The notes beneath the pieces were generated by a model. The model had not been told where the DNA came from, did no database searches, and saw only the letters and a program-made list of their open reading frames with translations. The position numbers and the translations under genes are program-made. Source: an uncultured Ilyobacter sp. (GTDB taxonomy: Bacteria; Fusobacteriota; Fusobacteriia; Fusobacteriales; Fusobacteriaceae). From it: a stretch of DNA of 64,000 bases. Numbering within the stretch: the stretch's first letter is position 1; the number at the start of each line of letters is the position of its first letter. Of this stretch, positions 27,723 through 38,743 are shown piece after piece. The DNA lies in contig NZ_OY760438.1 of assembly GCF_963663625.1 (NCBI RefSeq), positions 496,001 to 560,000 on the forward strand, in the 5' to 3' direction.

Positions 27723-27751
27723 AAAAACCTGCCAAACGGCAGGTTTTTTTT
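27723..27751 (+). terminator. Terminator of the cold-shock gene
   Basis: AAAAACCTGCC (27723-27733) and GGCAGGTTTTT (27738-27748) with loop AAAC, continuing into a T-run. Confidence 0.92.
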
Positions 27752-27844
27752 ATGTGCAAGCATCAATAATGCCACTACTATTTCTACTCTAAGCCTTTTT
27801 AAACAGCAATCCTATGTCTCTTAATACCCTTTGATTTCATCTAA

Positions 27845-27864
27845 ATTAACCTAAGTTGTTATTA
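27845..27864. repeat. Dispersed repeat copy, half-element
   Basis: ATTAACCTAAGTTGTTATTA matches the terminal sequence of the MITE-like element at 29459 (ATTAACCTAAGTTGCTACTT) with few mismatches. It sits at the 3' end of the diguanylate cyclase gene. Confidence 0.5.
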
Positions 27865-27872
27865 ATCTTTGG

Positions 27873-29363
27873 TCAGGTTATAACAATTTCCTGTTCAGTT
27901 TGGACCTCAGAGTTTTCCTCTAGCTGTTCCTCCTCTACTCTATCTCTTCCTCTTACTTTTGACGCATACAAAGCCTTGTCAGCCCTGTTTATCGCTTTGT
28001 CTAACTCCTCATGGAGATGGTATTCTGCAACTCCCATACTAACAGTACTGAATATATACTCATTTTTCCAGACTGTGTTATTTTTTTTAATTTCATTTCG
28101 AATATTTTCGGCTAGTTTGGAAGCATCTCCTATACCACAATCTTTGAGAAGCAAGATAAACTCATCTCCTCCCCACCTTGAAAAAACATCTGACTTTCTA
28201 AGGAATGTCTTTGTTGTAGAAGCCACGTTTTTTAGGACTTCGTCTCCTGCCATGTGTCCATATTTATCGTTGGTCTCCTTAAAAAAATCTATATCAAAAA
28301 TTATAATTGAAAATCTGCTTTTATTCCTTTCAGCATCTTTTAAAGTTTGGAGCATCACAAGGTCAAAAGCCTGACGATTGTAAACTCCTGTGAGTTTATC
28401 CGTGGTTGCCATTTCCTGAAGCTTTTTTTCATAAGGAGAAACCAGTATATTCATAAAAATAAAAATCATTATCACTATGGCGGTACAAATAGCTAGATTC
28501 AAATAGAGGGCCTTGTGTATATTTTTAATCGCTCCCCCTTCACTTTTTTCAACTACGAGATGCCATTTAAGCTCTGGTATATAACGACTGTTTACATGAA
28601 TAAACTCACCGTTTTTTTTATATTTTTGGGTTTTATCTCTATTTTTTAAAATCCCATTTGAAATTTTGGATAACCCCTCTATTTCATGAATATTACCAGG
28701 TTCCATTTTAAAATTTGAACCATGAAGAACTATGTTACCATAACTGTCGGTGAAGTATATCCGACTTCCATAGTCCTTTTGATATCTTTCTATTATGCTT
28801 TTTACAGCATCTACCTTGAGCCCCACTCCAGTGGCCCCTATATACTCCCCGTTGTAGTCATACACTTTATAATTGACAAATATTGTCATGGTATCATTAT
28901 TTGCCATGTCAGGGTCCACATTTATCTCATAATCATTTTGCATATTTTGTACTCGGAAATACCACTTATCGCGCGAATTTTCTTTACTCACTTTTTTCAA
29001 TACCCCATCTGTATGGTAGTACCTATAGGTCTGGTCTGAGACAAAAAAACTGGTAAAGGTATTGTATTTTATCTTTATCTCTTTGAGATATTTTACGATT
29101 TTATTCTCATTCTTCTCCCCAGATATTACCCAATCCCTTAAGAAGGTATCCATAGCCATTAGGGAAGAAGTATAAACAGGCTGCAAAAAATCTCTCTGTA
29201 TCTCTGAATAGATGTTGTCACTTGTCAATGGGAGCTGATTTTCACGGATTTCTTTTCTAAGTGAATTCAAAGAAACAAAATAGCTGGTCAGACTGACGCT
29301 TAAAAATCCTGCTACTAGAATTAGATTTATAATAAGTGCATACTTGTTTTTAAATTTTTTCAC
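27873..29363 (-). CDS. Cache-domain sensor diguanylate cyclase
   Basis: 496 residues. N-terminal membrane helix (about 10-32), an extracytoplasmic double-Cache-like region of some 260 residues (containing WYFRVQNM, YIGATGVGLKVDAV and RIYFTDSYGNIVLHG), a second membrane helix (about 290-310), then a GGDEF domain. Active-site motif RWGGDEFILLL is intact, and the inhibitory I-site RKSD lies five residues upstream. It would make c-di-GMP from GTP in response to an external small ligand. In contrast to the GGDEF protein at 12.5 kb it looks catalytically competent. Single gene. Confidence 0.92.
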   Translation of the reverse strand: MKKFKNKYALIINLILVAGFLSVSLTSYFVSLNSLRKEIRENQLPLTSDNIYSEIQRDFLQPVYTSSLMAMDTFLRDWVISGEKNENKIVKYLKEIKIKYNTFTSFFVSDQTYRYYHTDGVLKKVSKENSRDKWYFRVQNMQNDYEINVDPDMANNDTMTIFVNYKVYDYNGEYIGATGVGLKVDAVKSIIERYQKDYGSRIYFTDSYGNIVLHGSNFKMEPGNIHEIEGLSKISNGILKNRDKTQKYKKNGEFIHVNSRYIPELKWHLVVEKSEGGAIKNIHKALYLNLAICTAIVIMIFIFMNILVSPYEKKLQEMATTDKLTGVYNRQAFDLVMLQTLKDAERNKSRFSIIIFDIDFFKETNDKYGHMAGDEVLKNVASTTKTFLRKSDVFSRWGGDEFILLLKDCGIGDASKLAENIRNEIKKNNTVWKNEYIFSTVSMGVAEYHLHEELDKAINRADKALYASKVRGRDRVEEEQLEENSEVQTEQEIVIT

Positions 29364-29425
29364 AGCGTACCCTCCGACTTTCAGATTTATTTGACGTATT
29401 CTATCATGATTTTTATTTTAAAAAA

Positions 29426-29444
29426 ACCGACTTTTTCAGTCGGT
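29426..29444 (-). terminator. Hairpin with minus-strand U-run
   Basis: ACCGACT (29426-29432)/AGTCGGT (29438-29444). On the minus strand it is followed by TTTTTT. It lies upstream of the cyclase gene, so it would stop minus-strand transcripts coming from the repeat region to its right. Confidence 0.6.
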
Positions 29445-29458
29445 ACATACTTAATATT

Positions 29459-29668
29459 AACCTAAGTTGCTACTTACCTGATAAATAGTATTTCTAATTA
29501 TAAAATTCCTTTAAATTTGAACTAAACATACCATGAATTAGATATCAAAAAAATTTTTCCAAATCATTTAATGGTCATAATTCTTGATTTTATAAGGTTA
29601 AAAACATAAAACATGAAGGCATTCTTCAATGCTGGAGCTAAACTTTTTATAAGGTAGCAACTTGGGTT
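29459..29668. mobile_element. MITE-like element with terminal inverted repeats
   Basis: AACCTAAGTTGCTACTTA at the left end is mirrored by AAGGTAGCAACTTGGGTT at the right end (near-perfect 17-18 bp inverted repeats), enclosing about 175 bp of AT-rich non-coding DNA. Similar single ends occur at 27845, 57800 and, more weakly, 14861. No transposase is inside. The small size, terminal repeats and dispersal suggest a non-autonomous miniature element. Confidence 0.5.
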
Positions 29669-29695
29669 ATTTATTATACTGATTCAAACCTTGAA

Positions 29696-30106
29696 ATGAT
29701 GTGGTTGTTCATCTTTCTTGCAGTTCCTGTTTTCAGTCTGATTTCCGGTTCTCTTGTGTGGGGTATTTTTAAGGTAATATTTAAATTTAGCTCACAGATT
29801 TTTTTGTATCTAATAGTGTTTTCCTTCGCCTGTTGTACTGTATTCATGACGGAAGAGGCCTTTATAGGTGTCTTTAGGAAAAGTTATGATAAAAAAATAG
29901 CGATTCTGAACGGTTATGAAAAAGATAATGTTCTGAAGGAGATTGATCTCGGCGACGGCAAATTACTCTATTATGCAGACAGTGGTGATGAAATTTTTGG
30001 ACTTAATTTCAATTATAAAACTGGACAAAATATTACTAGGAGGAATATAATAATATTGGCTGAAAACTGGCTAGAAATCTCAGGTATATATGAAGAAACT
30101 ACCTGA
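29696..30106 (+). CDS. Small membrane protein of unknown function
   Basis: 136 residues. Two N-terminal transmembrane helices (MWLFIFLAVPVFSLISGSLV and about residues 30-55) followed by an 80-residue soluble domain. I recognise no family. It starts 28 bp after the MITE-like element, has no convincing ribosome binding site, and is followed by gene debris, so it may itself be the first piece of a decaying gene. Confidence 0.45.
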   Translation: MMWLFIFLAVPVFSLISGSLVWGIFKVIFKFSSQIFLYLIVFSFACCTVFMTEEAFIGVFRKSYDKKIAILNGYEKDNVLKEIDLGDGKLLYYADSGDEIFGLNFNYKTGQNITRRNIIILAENWLEISGIYEETT

Positions 30107-30128
30107 AAAATTATCTGTTACTCCTTGA

Positions 30129-30311
30129 TTTTACAGGAAAGACGGCTTTAAAGTTTCTAAAACTCCAGGAAGTATAGGGGGTTCCTATAAAATAGAAGAC
30201 AGTGCTGTACATCCAGATCAAAAAGATATATAAATCTTTCTGAATCTAAAATATACAGGGGGCAACCTTATTGTGGAAGAAAGTGGCCGTGAATATACCC
30301 ATGTTGATTAA
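30129..30311 (+). pseudogene. Unidentified coding remnant with an in-frame stop
   Basis: One frame reads DGFKVSKTPGSIGGSYKIED and on to HPDQKDI, a TAA at 30231, then LNLKYTGGNLIVEESGREYT and a stop. Continuity across the TAA suggests one former gene. Family not recognised. It could also be the former C-terminus of the preceding small membrane protein. Confidence 0.4.
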
Positions 30312-30343
30312 TCTCTCCATCTTTTGAAAAACAAAATTATATT

Positions 30344-30457
30344 TTGGAGGAGAGTGTGAGAGAAATGTACAAGGATGGGATAAAAGAGATTGTCATTCTC
30401 CCATACTTTCTGTTCGGAGGAATTCACATTCGAAAACATATACCAGAAAAACTATAA
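30344..30457 (+). pseudogene. cbiX: CbiX-like cobaltochelatase fragment
   Basis: An isolated frame reads LEESVREMYKDGIKEIVILP then YFLFGGIHIRKHIPEKL and stops. The pattern VILPYFLFGGIHIRKHI resembles the conserved (V/I)xPYFLFxG(V/I) segment of CbiX/SirB sirohydrochlorin chelatases, which insert cobalt or iron in cobalamin or siroheme synthesis. Nothing upstream or downstream extends it. The rest of 30458-30759 shows no gene. Confidence 0.55.
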
Positions 30458-30759
30458 TTTCTGAAAAAAGAGCTAAGGGGTATAGAATGATCCTCTTGCC
30501 AATGACACTTTCATAATACAGGCTCTCTTAGGAAAGGCAAAGCCTCACTTAGATTAGCCCTAACAATGAGCCAGACTGAATAAACTTTAATCAAATATAG
30601 CCAAAGACCTGGGATTTTTAAATTTATATTTTCAAACCCAGGATGTACCTATCTGATTTTTTTTGATATTATATAGCTGTACACAAACTGAAAACCCGGA
30701 TAAAAAATCTATGAAAAAATCCTAAAAACAATAAATATTACAACTCTAAAGGAGTTAAA

Positions 30760-31821
30760 ATGCCATATCCAAAATTAATAGTAGACATAAATAAAATAAA
30801 ATACAATGGCTCTAGTTTGGTAAAGGAATCTGCCAGAAAAGGTATAGAGGTGGTAGGTGTTACAAAGGTAGTATGTGGCAATCCAACCATTGCACAGGCT
30901 CTTGTTGATTCAGGCATAAAAACAATTGCTGATTCAAGGGTTGAAAACCTAAAGAAACTATCAGGAATTAATTGTAAAAAAATGCTTTTAAGAATTCCTA
31001 TGCCAAGCCAGTCAGAGGATGCAGTTAGATACTCTGATATAGTTTTGGTTTCAGAAATTTTAACAATAAAAAAACTCTCAGAACAGGCCTGCATTCATAA
31101 AAAATCCATTGATTTGATACTCATGATTGATTTAGGGGACCTGAGGGAGGGACTTTTTTATGAAAATGAGATTTTGAAGACAGTGTCTGAAATAATACAG
31201 TTGAAAAATATAAAGCTTCTGGGATTGGGAACAAACCTAAGCTGTTATGGCGCCGTTATTCCAAGCAGGGAGATCCTAGAAAAACTTGTACTTATAAAAA
31301 ATAAAATAAAAAATTTATTTAACATAAATCTTGAAATTCTATCTGGAGGAAATTCTGGATCCATCAGACTCTTTGAAGACAATCAGATCCCTTCAGGGAT
31401 AAATCAACTGAGACTGGGAGCCTCTATAATCCTTGGAATAGGAATAGACCACCTGCCCATTGACGGCCTTTCTGCAGACACTTTTATTTTAGAAGCCGAA
31501 ATAATTGAACTTAGAAAAAAACCGTCTAAACCTGTTGGAAAGCAGGGTCTAGATGCTTTTGGAAACAAGCCTGTTTTTATAGATATGGGCATACGTTCTA
31601 GAGCAATATGCGCAATAGGGAGACAGGATGTGAATCCTGAAGATATTTCTCCCTTAGACAATAAAATAAATATTTTGGGAGGAAGCAGCGATCACCTTAT
31701 ACTAGATGTAACTGACTGCAAAGATGATTTAAGGGTAGGGGATACACTAAGGTTTAAGGTAAATTACGGTGGTTGTCTTTCACTTATGACATCGCCCTAT
31801 GTCTATAAGGAGTTTTTGTAA
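30760..31821 (+). CDS. orr: Ornithine racemase (PLP-dependent, alanine racemase fold)
   Basis: 353 residues, the length of Orr from Acetoanaerobium (Clostridium) sticklandii. Type III PLP fold (YggS/alanine racemase N-domain): PLP lysine in GVTKVVCGNP (K46, from VVGVTKV), SGGNSGSI binding the phosphate and LRLGASIILG near the end of the barrel. Converts L-ornithine to D-ornithine, the first step of ornithine fermentation towards the B12-dependent ornithine 4,5-aminomutase. None of the other ornithine-pathway genes is in the window. AAAGGAG precedes the ATG. A related amino-acid racemase specificity is possible. Confidence 0.8.
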   Translation: MPYPKLIVDINKIKYNGSSLVKESARKGIEVVGVTKVVCGNPTIAQALVDSGIKTIADSRVENLKKLSGINCKKMLLRIPMPSQSEDAVRYSDIVLVSEILTIKKLSEQACIHKKSIDLILMIDLGDLREGLFYENEILKTVSEIIQLKNIKLLGLGTNLSCYGAVIPSREILEKLVLIKNKIKNLFNINLEILSGGNSGSIRLFEDNQIPSGINQLRLGASIILGIGIDHLPIDGLSADTFILEAEIIELRKKPSKPVGKQGLDAFGNKPVFIDMGIRSRAICAIGRQDVNPEDISPLDNKINILGGSSDHLILDVTDCKDDLRVGDTLRFKVNYGGCLSLMTSPYVYKEFL

Positions 31822-31897
31822 ACATTCTCAATTTAATTGGATTAAACATAAATAAAATAAGATTTTCACAATATGTTCAGTAAACAGGAGAAATTAC

Positions 31898-32389
31898 ATG
31901 ATAAATAATATTAACGTCTTAATTTTTGACTGGGGAGACACATTGATGAGGGATTCTGGAGATACTGGTCCCATGGTTCATTGGGAAAATGTGGAGATAA
32001 TCCCTGGAGTAAGGGAGACCCTTGCCAAATTAAAAGAAGACTACATCCTATGTGTGGCATCTAATGCTGGTGAATCAGACGCAAAGCTCATGAGGGCAGC
32101 ATTAAAGAGGGTGGCTATTGACAGTTTTTTTTCATATTTTTTTACATCGGCAGAATTGGGTTTTGAAAAGCCCGATAGTAAATTCTTTGAAGCCATATTG
32201 AAAATTGGAAGTTTCTGTTCCCATGGATGTGTTATGATCGGAAATGATTATGAAAAAGATATTGTTCCTTCAAAATTGCTGGGTATGAACACTATACTGT
32301 TTGATGAAAAAAATATATCTATCAACACAGAATCAGCCGATTTTAAAATAGATAAAATTTTTCAGATAATTGATATTTTAAAATCATAA
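31898..32389 (+). CDS. HAD-superfamily hydrolase (small, IA type)
   Basis: 163 residues. Motif I is IFDWGDTLM: the nucleophile Asp is present, but the usual second Asp of D-x-D is Gly, with an Asp one position later. Motif II is VASNAG, motif III the K of FEKPDSKFF, and motif IV IGNDYEKDIV. The cap is short. It lies 76 bp after the racemase and 92 bp before serC, all in one direction; a phosphoserine or sugar phosphatase role beside serC is possible but not shown. Confidence 0.75.
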   Translation: MINNINVLIFDWGDTLMRDSGDTGPMVHWENVEIIPGVRETLAKLKEDYILCVASNAGESDAKLMRAALKRVAIDSFFSYFFTSAELGFEKPDSKFFEAILKIGSFCSHGCVMIGNDYEKDIVPSKLLGMNTILFDEKNISINTESADFKIDKIFQIIDILKS

Positions 32390-32481
32390 CAAAATATAAA
32401 CTATAAAAAATAGCTTGGGTAATCTTTTATATTATAGTAATATCTATTAAATCATCATGTGTTTTAAAGGGGGATCATTTC

Positions 32482-33600
32482 ATGAACAAAAAACCAAGTA
32501 AAAAACCAAATAATCCTAATTTCTCTTCTGGTCCTTGTGCCAAACATCCGGGGTTCACATTGGATGCATTGAAAGATGCTCCTCTAGGAAGGTCTCACAG
32601 AAGCGTCCTTGGAAAATCAAAACTTCAAGAATCAATTGAAAAGACAAAGGAGATATTGGGCGTGCCCAAAGATTACCTTGTGGGAATAGTTCCGGCATCT
32701 GATACCGGCGCCATAGAGATGGCAATGTGGAATCTCTTGGGGGAGAGGGGAATCGATGTTATCCATTTTGACGCCTTTGGAAAATCTTGGGCTACAGATA
32801 TAATAAAAGAATTAAAATTGGAAAATGTGAGAGAATTTTCTGCAGATTATGGTAAACTTCCCGATATCACCAATATCGAGTGTAATAATGATATAGTATT
32901 TACATGGAACGGGACCACAAGCGGCGTAAAAATTCCAGATGCTGATTTTATCTCTGATAAGAGAGAGGGACTGGCTATCTGCGATGCTACATCTGCGGTT
33001 TTTGCAATGGATATACCTTGGAAAAAACTCGATGTCATTACTTTTTCATGGCAGAAAGTTTTGGGAGGAGAAGCCGGTCATGGGATGCTAATCATGTCTC
33101 CACGTGCAGTAAAACGTCTTGAGAGCTACTCTCCCAAGTGGCCTATCCCTAAAATTTTTCAAATGAAAAAAGACGGTAAGATCGCAAAAGAGATATTTGA
33201 AGGGTCGACCATAAATACCCCGTCTATGCTTTGTAATGAAGATTATCTAGATGCACTTAGATGGTCAGAGTCTATAGGGGGACTTCCTGGTCTAATCAAA
33301 AGAAGTATGGATAATTTTAAAATGGTGGAATCTTTTGTGAAAAAACATCCGTGGATCGATTTTTTAGCAATCGACCCTGTTATTCGTTCTAATACCAGTG
33401 TATGTCTCACAATTGACCTGCCAACTGAAAGACGAAAAAAAATGCTGAAACTTATGGAAGAGGAAAAAGCAGCTTATGATATAAACTCGTATAAGACAGC
33501 CCCTGAGGGGATAAGAATATGGTGTGGTGCAACAGTAGAGAAGCAAGATGTTGAAATGATGTTGTTGTGGTTAGAATGGGCTTATAATGAAGTGAATTAA
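32482..33600 (+). CDS. serC: Phosphoserine aminotransferase
   Basis: 372 residues. PLP-dependent class V aminotransferase converting 3-phosphohydroxypyruvate and glutamate to phosphoserine. Begins [15 protein letters not shown], with the substrate motif GRSHRS; the Schiff-base lysine lies in [15 protein letters not shown], and [11 protein letters not shown] follows. Sequence style resembles the archaeal/alphaproteobacterial SerC branch rather than the E. coli type. GGGGGA precedes the ATG. A terminator follows directly. Uses glutamate, linking it to gltBD downstream. Confidence 0.9.
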   Translation: MNKKPSKKPNNPNFSSGPCAKHPGFTLDALKDAPLGRSHRSVLGKSKLQESIEKTKEILGVPKDYLVGIVPASDTGAIEMAMWNLLGERGIDVIHFDAFGKSWATDIIKELKLENVREFSADYGKLPDITNIECNNDIVFTWNGTTSGVKIPDADFISDKREGLAICDATSAVFAMDIPWKKLDVITFSWQKVLGGEAGHGMLIMSPRAVKRLESYSPKWPIPKIFQMKKDGKIAKEIFEGSTINTPSMLCNEDYLDALRWSESIGGLPGLIKRSMDNFKMVESFVKKHPWIDFLAIDPVIRSNTSVCLTIDLPTERRKKMLKLMEEEKAAYDINSYKTAPEGIRIWCGATVEKQDVEMMLLWLEWAYNEVN

Positions 33601-33610
33601 TAATTTTAAA

Positions 33611-33640
33611 AGATCGGCATGAGAAAAAGCCGATCTTTTT
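33611..33640 (+). terminator. Terminator after serC
   Basis: AGATCGGC (33611-33618)/GCCGATCT (33629-33636), then TTTT. Confidence 0.9.
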
Positions 33641-33643
33641 ATT

Positions 33644-34272
33644 CCTTTGTCTGAAATTTCATAATATTTGTGAAAATCTTAAATACAGGATTTATGTGAA
33701 CGTCAGATATAGTTACTATAAAAAAATTGACTTCATAAAATAAATAATTTGAGGGTCATTCAAAATATTTTAATTTTCACAAGAAATTATAGTGTGTTTT
33801 TTTAATACCTTAAGTTCGGTTTAAATGTTTTTAGATCCAAAGTAAGATTCTCTGTATACAAAAAAACTAAACTATGACTTGTATATATTCAGTGTTTTTA
33901 AATAATATATTTGAAATATATTCTGAAATTGTGTAGTCTGATAAGACACCCATTTCATATAATGTATTATTTAATGGTATAAGTTTACTAAATTATTTTA
34001 CAGAGAGTTAATATAATTTAGTTTAAATATATTTTGATGTGGTATCTTGTCATAATGTTTAATATAACTTTTAAAAATTTGACTTTTAGAGATATTACAT
34101 TGCTTTACTTCTCAGATTCATGAGAAAGTAAGGCTTTTTTTATCAAAATCCTTTAATAACGACTTTTTTAGGTCAAAAAAATTTCAAGGTATAAATTACA
34201 GGTGTTTTTTAAAGGGCGTTTAAGTTATTTAAATAAGTAATTTAATTATGTAATATACGAGGGGGGTTCAGT
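33644..34272 (+). other. Long AT-rich leader region before gltB
   Basis: About 630 bp without a plausible gene. It contains one strong hairpin with a T-run (34102-34141) and several weak -10-like sequences, but I could not single out a promoter. No T-box, glnA-motif or other known riboswitch consensus was recognised. Confidence 0.6.
34102..34141 (+). terminator. Intrinsic terminator within the gltB leader
   Basis: GCTTTACTTCTCA (34102-34114) pairs with TGAGAAAGTAAGGC (34120-34133, one bulge), followed by a run of seven T. It lies about 130 bp before the gltB start. As serC already has its own terminator, this one may act as an attenuator or end a short leader RNA. Confidence 0.75.
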
Positions 34273-37200
34273 ATGAAAAGAGGAATAGGGGTTCCAAAGC
34301 AACAGGGGTTATATATTCCCGAGTTCGAAAAAGATAATTGTGGAATAGGGCTAATAGCACAGATAAAAGGTCAAAAGACACACGATATTGTCAAAAAAGG
34401 AATTGAGATCTTAGAAAAAATGGAACATAGAGGAGCTGTAGGAGCAGATCCAGACACTGGAGACGGAGCTGGAATTCTTATTCAGATACCCGACAAACTC
34501 TTTAGGTCCGAAGTAAAGGATCTCCCGGAATTTGGAGATTATGGAGTTGGCATGATTTTTTTCCCTCAGGAAACTTCTGAAAGAGAAAAATGTCAAAAAC
34601 TTATAGAAAAAATAATAGTAGATGAAGGACAGGAGTTTTTAACTTGGAGAGATGTCCCTGTAGATCCAACTAAAGTAGGAAAAACTGCATCTAAAACAAC
34701 TCCTTGTATAAAGCAGGTTTTTATTAAGAAATCTGCAGAGACAGAAAATTTTGAATTAAAACTATATATCATAAGAAAATCAATTGAAAACGAAATTCCA
34801 AAACTATCACTTGAAAATGAGGAGTTTTTCTACATTCCTTCAATGTCAAGCAGGACAATTGTATATAAAGGTCTTTTGAAACCTGATCAGATTTCAGGCT
34901 TTTACAAAGATATAAGTGATGAGAGAACTTTAAGTGCTCTCGCAATAGTGCACCAAAGATACAGTACAAATACCTTCCCGTCTTGGGACTTAGCACACCC
35001 ATTCAGATATGTGGCACACAATGGAGAAATCAATACAATCAAGGGTAATATAAACTGGATGACCGCAAGACAACCAGAGCTACATAATGATGTTTTGGGA
35101 AAAGATATCAGTAAAATTTTTCCTATAAATAGGCCTATAGGAAGTGACTCTTCAAACCTAGACAAAGCTCTTGAGTTTTTAGTTGCTTCTGGAAAATCAC
35201 TACTTCAGGCTGCTTCGATTCTTGTCCCACCTGCATGGGAAAAAGACCCTAGTATAAAAAAAGAACTAAAAGATTTTTATGAATATTATTCAGGTCTCAT
35301 GGAGCCTTGGGACGGTCCTGCTGCCCTTGTAATGTCAAATGGTAGACAAATCGTGACAAAACTAGATAGAAACGGGCTAAGACCTGCAAGATATACAATA
35401 ACAAAAGATGATACCATCATTCTGGCATCAGAAGCTGGAACACTTAAAACAAAACCTGAGGATATAAAAGAAAATTTCAGGATAAAACCTGGGATGGTTC
35501 TTATGATCGACCTAGAAGAGGGTAAGATTTATTCACAGGATGAGATAATAGAAAAAATAGTTGAAAATAAACCTTTTGGTCAATGGTTGACTGAAAATAA
35601 AAGATATATCAAAGACCTTCCAGAGGGGGATTCTAGATATGAAAATGACTTTGATACACTTTTTAATAAATTGATGACTTTCGGATATTCTAGGGAAGAC
35701 CTCCACGAGGTTATTACCCCTATGGCCAACGATGAAAAAGAACCTATAGGATCTATGGGAAATGATGCTGCTCTTGCTGTGCTGTCTGGAAATGACAAGA
35801 AGCTTTTCAATTATTTTCAACAGCTTTTTGCCCAGGTTACAAACCCTCCAATTGACCCTATAAGGGAAGATGTGGTAATGTCAATAACTACCAATATCGG
35901 TAGAAAAGGAAATATTCTAGAAGAAACTGCCGACAAGGCAAGGCTCATAAAAATGGACTCACCTTTTATATCAAATGAAGATTTGGATAAAATCGCTTCA
36001 TTAAATGAAAAAGACTTTAAATCTGCAGTTCTTCCTATGGTTTTTGACCTTGAAGCTGGATTAGAAAAAGGAATGATGAGATTATTTGAAAAGGCTGAGG
36101 CTGTAATCGAAGACGGACACAATATCCTCATAATAAGTGACAGAGAGTTAGGAGAAAACCAATACCCTATTCCTAGCCTTTTGGCAACTTCGGGACTGCA
36201 TCACCACCTCATAAAAATTAAGAAGAGAAACGGCGTAGACATCATAGTAGAAACTGGAGATGCCAGAGAGGTAATGGATTTTGCCCTTCTCATAGGATAC
36301 GGAGCACTTGCTGTAAATCCTTACCTTGCCCTTGAGTCTATCGACTACATGGTAGAAAACGAACTATACATGACTTCTCAAAATTCTGAAAAGAAAAAAG
36401 CAAAATATCTAAAGGCCATAGGAAAAGGTCTCGTAAAAATAATGTCTAAAATGGGTATTTCTACCGTTCAGAGTTACAGAGGAGCGCAGATATTTGAAGC
36501 TGTGGGACTCAAGAAGGAGTTTGTAGATAAGTACTTTACTGGTACTACCTCTAGAATCGAAGGTATCGGTATAGAGGGAGTAGAGAGAAGTGTAAAACAA
36601 ACTGTTGAAAAGGCTAGAGATGAATATAGACCTAATCCCCAAGTACTTCCTAATACAGGTGACTATAAATGGAGAAAAGACGGAGAAAGACGTCTATTCA
36701 GTCCTGAGGCAGTAGCGGCACTTCAGCACTCTACACGTACAAATAACTATGATGAGTATAAGAAGTTTGCAAGAATTATAAATGACCAAGGAGAAAAGTT
36801 AGCTACAATAAGAGGACTTTTCAAATTTAAAGAGTCAAATAGCATCCCATTAGAGGAAGTAGAACCTGTAGAAAGCATAATGAAAAGATTTGTTACAGGG
36901 GCAATGTCCTTTGGTTCCATATCAAGAGAGGCTCATGAGGCAATGGCTATAGCTATGAATACAATCGGAGGGAAGTCAAACTCTGGTGAGGGTGGAGAAG
37001 ACCCTGAAAGATTTGCAGACAACAGAAAAAGTGCCATAAAGCAAGTAGCTTCTGGAAGATTCGGAGTTACTACACATTACCTTGTAAATGCAGATGAACT
37101 TCAGATCAAAATGGCGCAGGGAGCCAAACCTGGTGAAGGTGGGCATCTTCCCGGTCACAAAGTTACAGAAGAGATTGCGGCTACTAGACACACTTCCCCT

Positions 37201-38742
37201 GGGATAGATCTGATATCTCCTCCGCCACATCATGATATTTATTCTATCGAGGATCTGGCACAACTTATCTTTGACCTGAAAAATGTAAATCCAGAGTCTA
37301 GGGTAAGTGTAAAGCTTGTTTCTGAAGTCGGAGTCGGAACAGTAGCGGCAGGTGTTGCAAAGGCTCACTCTGATATGATACTAATTTCTGGTTATGATGG
37401 TGGAACTGGTGCATCCCCTATATCCTCTATAAAGCATGCAGGTCTTCCTTGGGAGCTAGGGCTCTCTGAAGCACATCAGGTCCTCATCCTCAACGACCTT
37501 AGAGGTAGAGTAAGAATACAGGCAGATGGTCAGATGAAGACAGGTAGGGATATCGTTATCGCGTCTCTTCTCGGAGCAGAAGAATTTGGTTTTGCAACTG
37601 CACCGCTGGTAGTACTAGGGTGTATCATGATGAGAGCTTGTCATACCAATATGTGTCCTGTAGGGGTGGCTACACAGAGTCCTGAATTGCGTAAAAAATT
37701 CATGGGAAGGTCGGAATATCTAATAAACTTCTTTAAGTTTATTGCGCAAGATGTAAGAGAGCTTATGGCTGAACTTGGATTTAGAACCATGGATGAAATG
37801 ATAGGAAGAACTGATCTTATTGAGATGAATAAAGCTATCTCACACTGGAAAGCCAGCGGAATAGATATAAGTAAAATACTCTATAGACCTAGTGTAGATC
37901 AAAGCATCGCTACAAAGTGCGTTCAAGAACAGGATCACGGAATTGATGATATTTTAGACAGAAAACTTATGGAACTAGCTAAACCTGCATTAGAAAAAGG
38001 TGAAAAAGTAGAATTTGATATGGATATATACAATCTGAACAGATCTACAGGGACCATGCTAAGCGGAGAGATCGCCAAACGTTACGGGGAAGAGGGGCTT
38101 CCTGAAGATACTATTAAATTTAACTTCAACGGTTATTCTGGACAGAGTTTCGGTGCCTTCGGTATGTCAGGGCTCACACTAAACCTAGTTGGACAGTCTA
38201 ACGACTATATAGGTAAGGGTCTCTTTGGAGGAAAGATCATTGTAAAGACACCTGAAATTGATGGATTTAAGGCTGAAGATAACATTATAGGGGGAAATAC
38301 CATTCTTTATGGTGCCATCAAGGGACAGGCATACATCAATGGAATGGTCGGAGAAAGATTCTGTGTAAGGAACTCCGGTGCCGAAGCTGTTGTTGAGGGT
38401 GTAGGTGATCACGGCTGTGAATACATGACAGGGGGTAGAGTAGCTGTCATAGGTCCTACAGGTAAAAACTTTGCCGCAGGTATGAGCGGAGGTATCGCTT
38501 ATGTATATGATCTGCATGGGGATTTTGAAGAAAAAGTAAATAAATTAATGGTTCTCACAGAAAAAATAGAGGATCAAAAGGAATCTGAAAAATTGAAGTC
38601 AATGATAGAAAAACATGTGGAATATACAAACAGCTCAAGAGGGAAAGAAATCCTAGAATCTTGGGAAGAAAATTTAGGTAAATTCGTAAGAGTAATAGCT
38701 CCAAAATACAAGGAACTTCTTGCACAAGGGAAGGTGAAATAG
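34273..38742 (+). CDS. gltB: Glutamate synthase large subunit
   Basis: 1489 residues, full length. Transfers the glutamine amide to 2-oxoglutarate. The N-terminal nucleophile is C23 ([12 protein letters not shown]), so about 22 residues would be removed as a propeptide. Amidotransferase domain with [17 protein letters not shown], a central domain, the FMN-binding synthase domain (with [13 protein letters not shown] and [13 protein letters not shown]), the [3Fe-4S] cysteines in [15 protein letters not shown], and a C-terminal GXGXG beta-helix. ATG follows GGGGGG. gltD follows after 1 bp. Confidence 0.97.
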   Translation: MKRGIGVPKQQGLYIPEFEKDNCGIGLIAQIKGQKTHDIVKKGIEILEKMEHRGAVGADPDTGDGAGILIQIPDKLFRSEVKDLPEFGDYGVGMIFFPQETSEREKCQKLIEKIIVDEGQEFLTWRDVPVDPTKVGKTASKTTPCIKQVFIKKSAETENFELKLYIIRKSIENEIPKLSLENEEFFYIPSMSSRTIVYKGLLKPDQISGFYKDISDERTLSALAIVHQRYSTNTFPSWDLAHPFRYVAHNGEINTIKGNINWMTARQPELHNDVLGKDISKIFPINRPIGSDSSNLDKALEFLVASGKSLLQAASILVPPAWEKDPSIKKELKDFYEYYSGLMEPWDGPAALVMSNGRQIVTKLDRNGLRPARYTITKDDTIILASEAGTLKTKPEDIKENFRIKPGMVLMIDLEEGKIYSQDEIIEKIVENKPFGQWLTENKRYIKDLPEGDSRYENDFDTLFNKLMTFGYSREDLHEVITPMANDEKEPIGSMGNDAALAVLSGNDKKLFNYFQQLFAQVTNPPIDPIREDVVMSITTNIGRKGNILEETADKARLIKMDSPFISNEDLDKIASLNEKDFKSAVLPMVFDLEAGLEKGMMRLFEKAEAVIEDGHNILIISDRELGENQYPIPSLLATSGLHHHLIKIKKRNGVDIIVETGDAREVMDFALLIGYGALAVNPYLALESIDYMVENELYMTSQNSEKKKAKYLKAIGKGLVKIMSKMGISTVQSYRGAQIFEAVGLKKEFVDKYFTGTTSRIEGIGIEGVERSVKQTVEKARDEYRPNPQVLPNTGDYKWRKDGERRLFSPEAVAALQHSTRTNNYDEYKKFARIINDQGEKLATIRGLFKFKESNSIPLEEVEPVESIMKRFVTGAMSFGSISREAHEAMAIAMNTIGGKSNSGEGGEDPERFADNRKSAIKQVASGRFGVTTHYLVNADELQIKMAQGAKPGEGGHLPGHKVTEEIAATRHTSPGIDLISPPPHHDIYSIEDLAQLIFDLKNVNPESRVSVKLVSEVGVGTVAAGVAKAHSDMILISGYDGGTGASPISSIKHAGLPWELGLSEAHQVLILNDLRGRVRIQADGQMKTGRDIVIASLLGAEEFGFATAPLVVLGCIMMRACHTNMCPVGVATQSPELRKKFMGRSEYLINFFKFIAQDVRELMAELGFRTMDEMIGRTDLIEMNKAISHWKASGIDISKILYRPSVDQSIATKCVQEQDHGIDDILDRKLMELAKPALEKGEKVEFDMDIYNLNRSTGTMLSGEIAKRYGEEGLPEDTIKFNFNGYSGQSFGAFGMSGLTLNLVGQSNDYIGKGLFGGKIIVKTPEIDGFKAEDNIIGGNTILYGAIKGQAYINGMVGERFCVRNSGAEAVVEGVGDHGCEYMTGGRVAVIGPTGKNFAAGMSGGIAYVYDLHGDFEEKVNKLMVLTEKIEDQKESEKLKSMIEKHVEYTNSSRGKEILESWEENLGKFVRVIAPKYKELLAQGKVK

Positions 38743-38743
38743 A

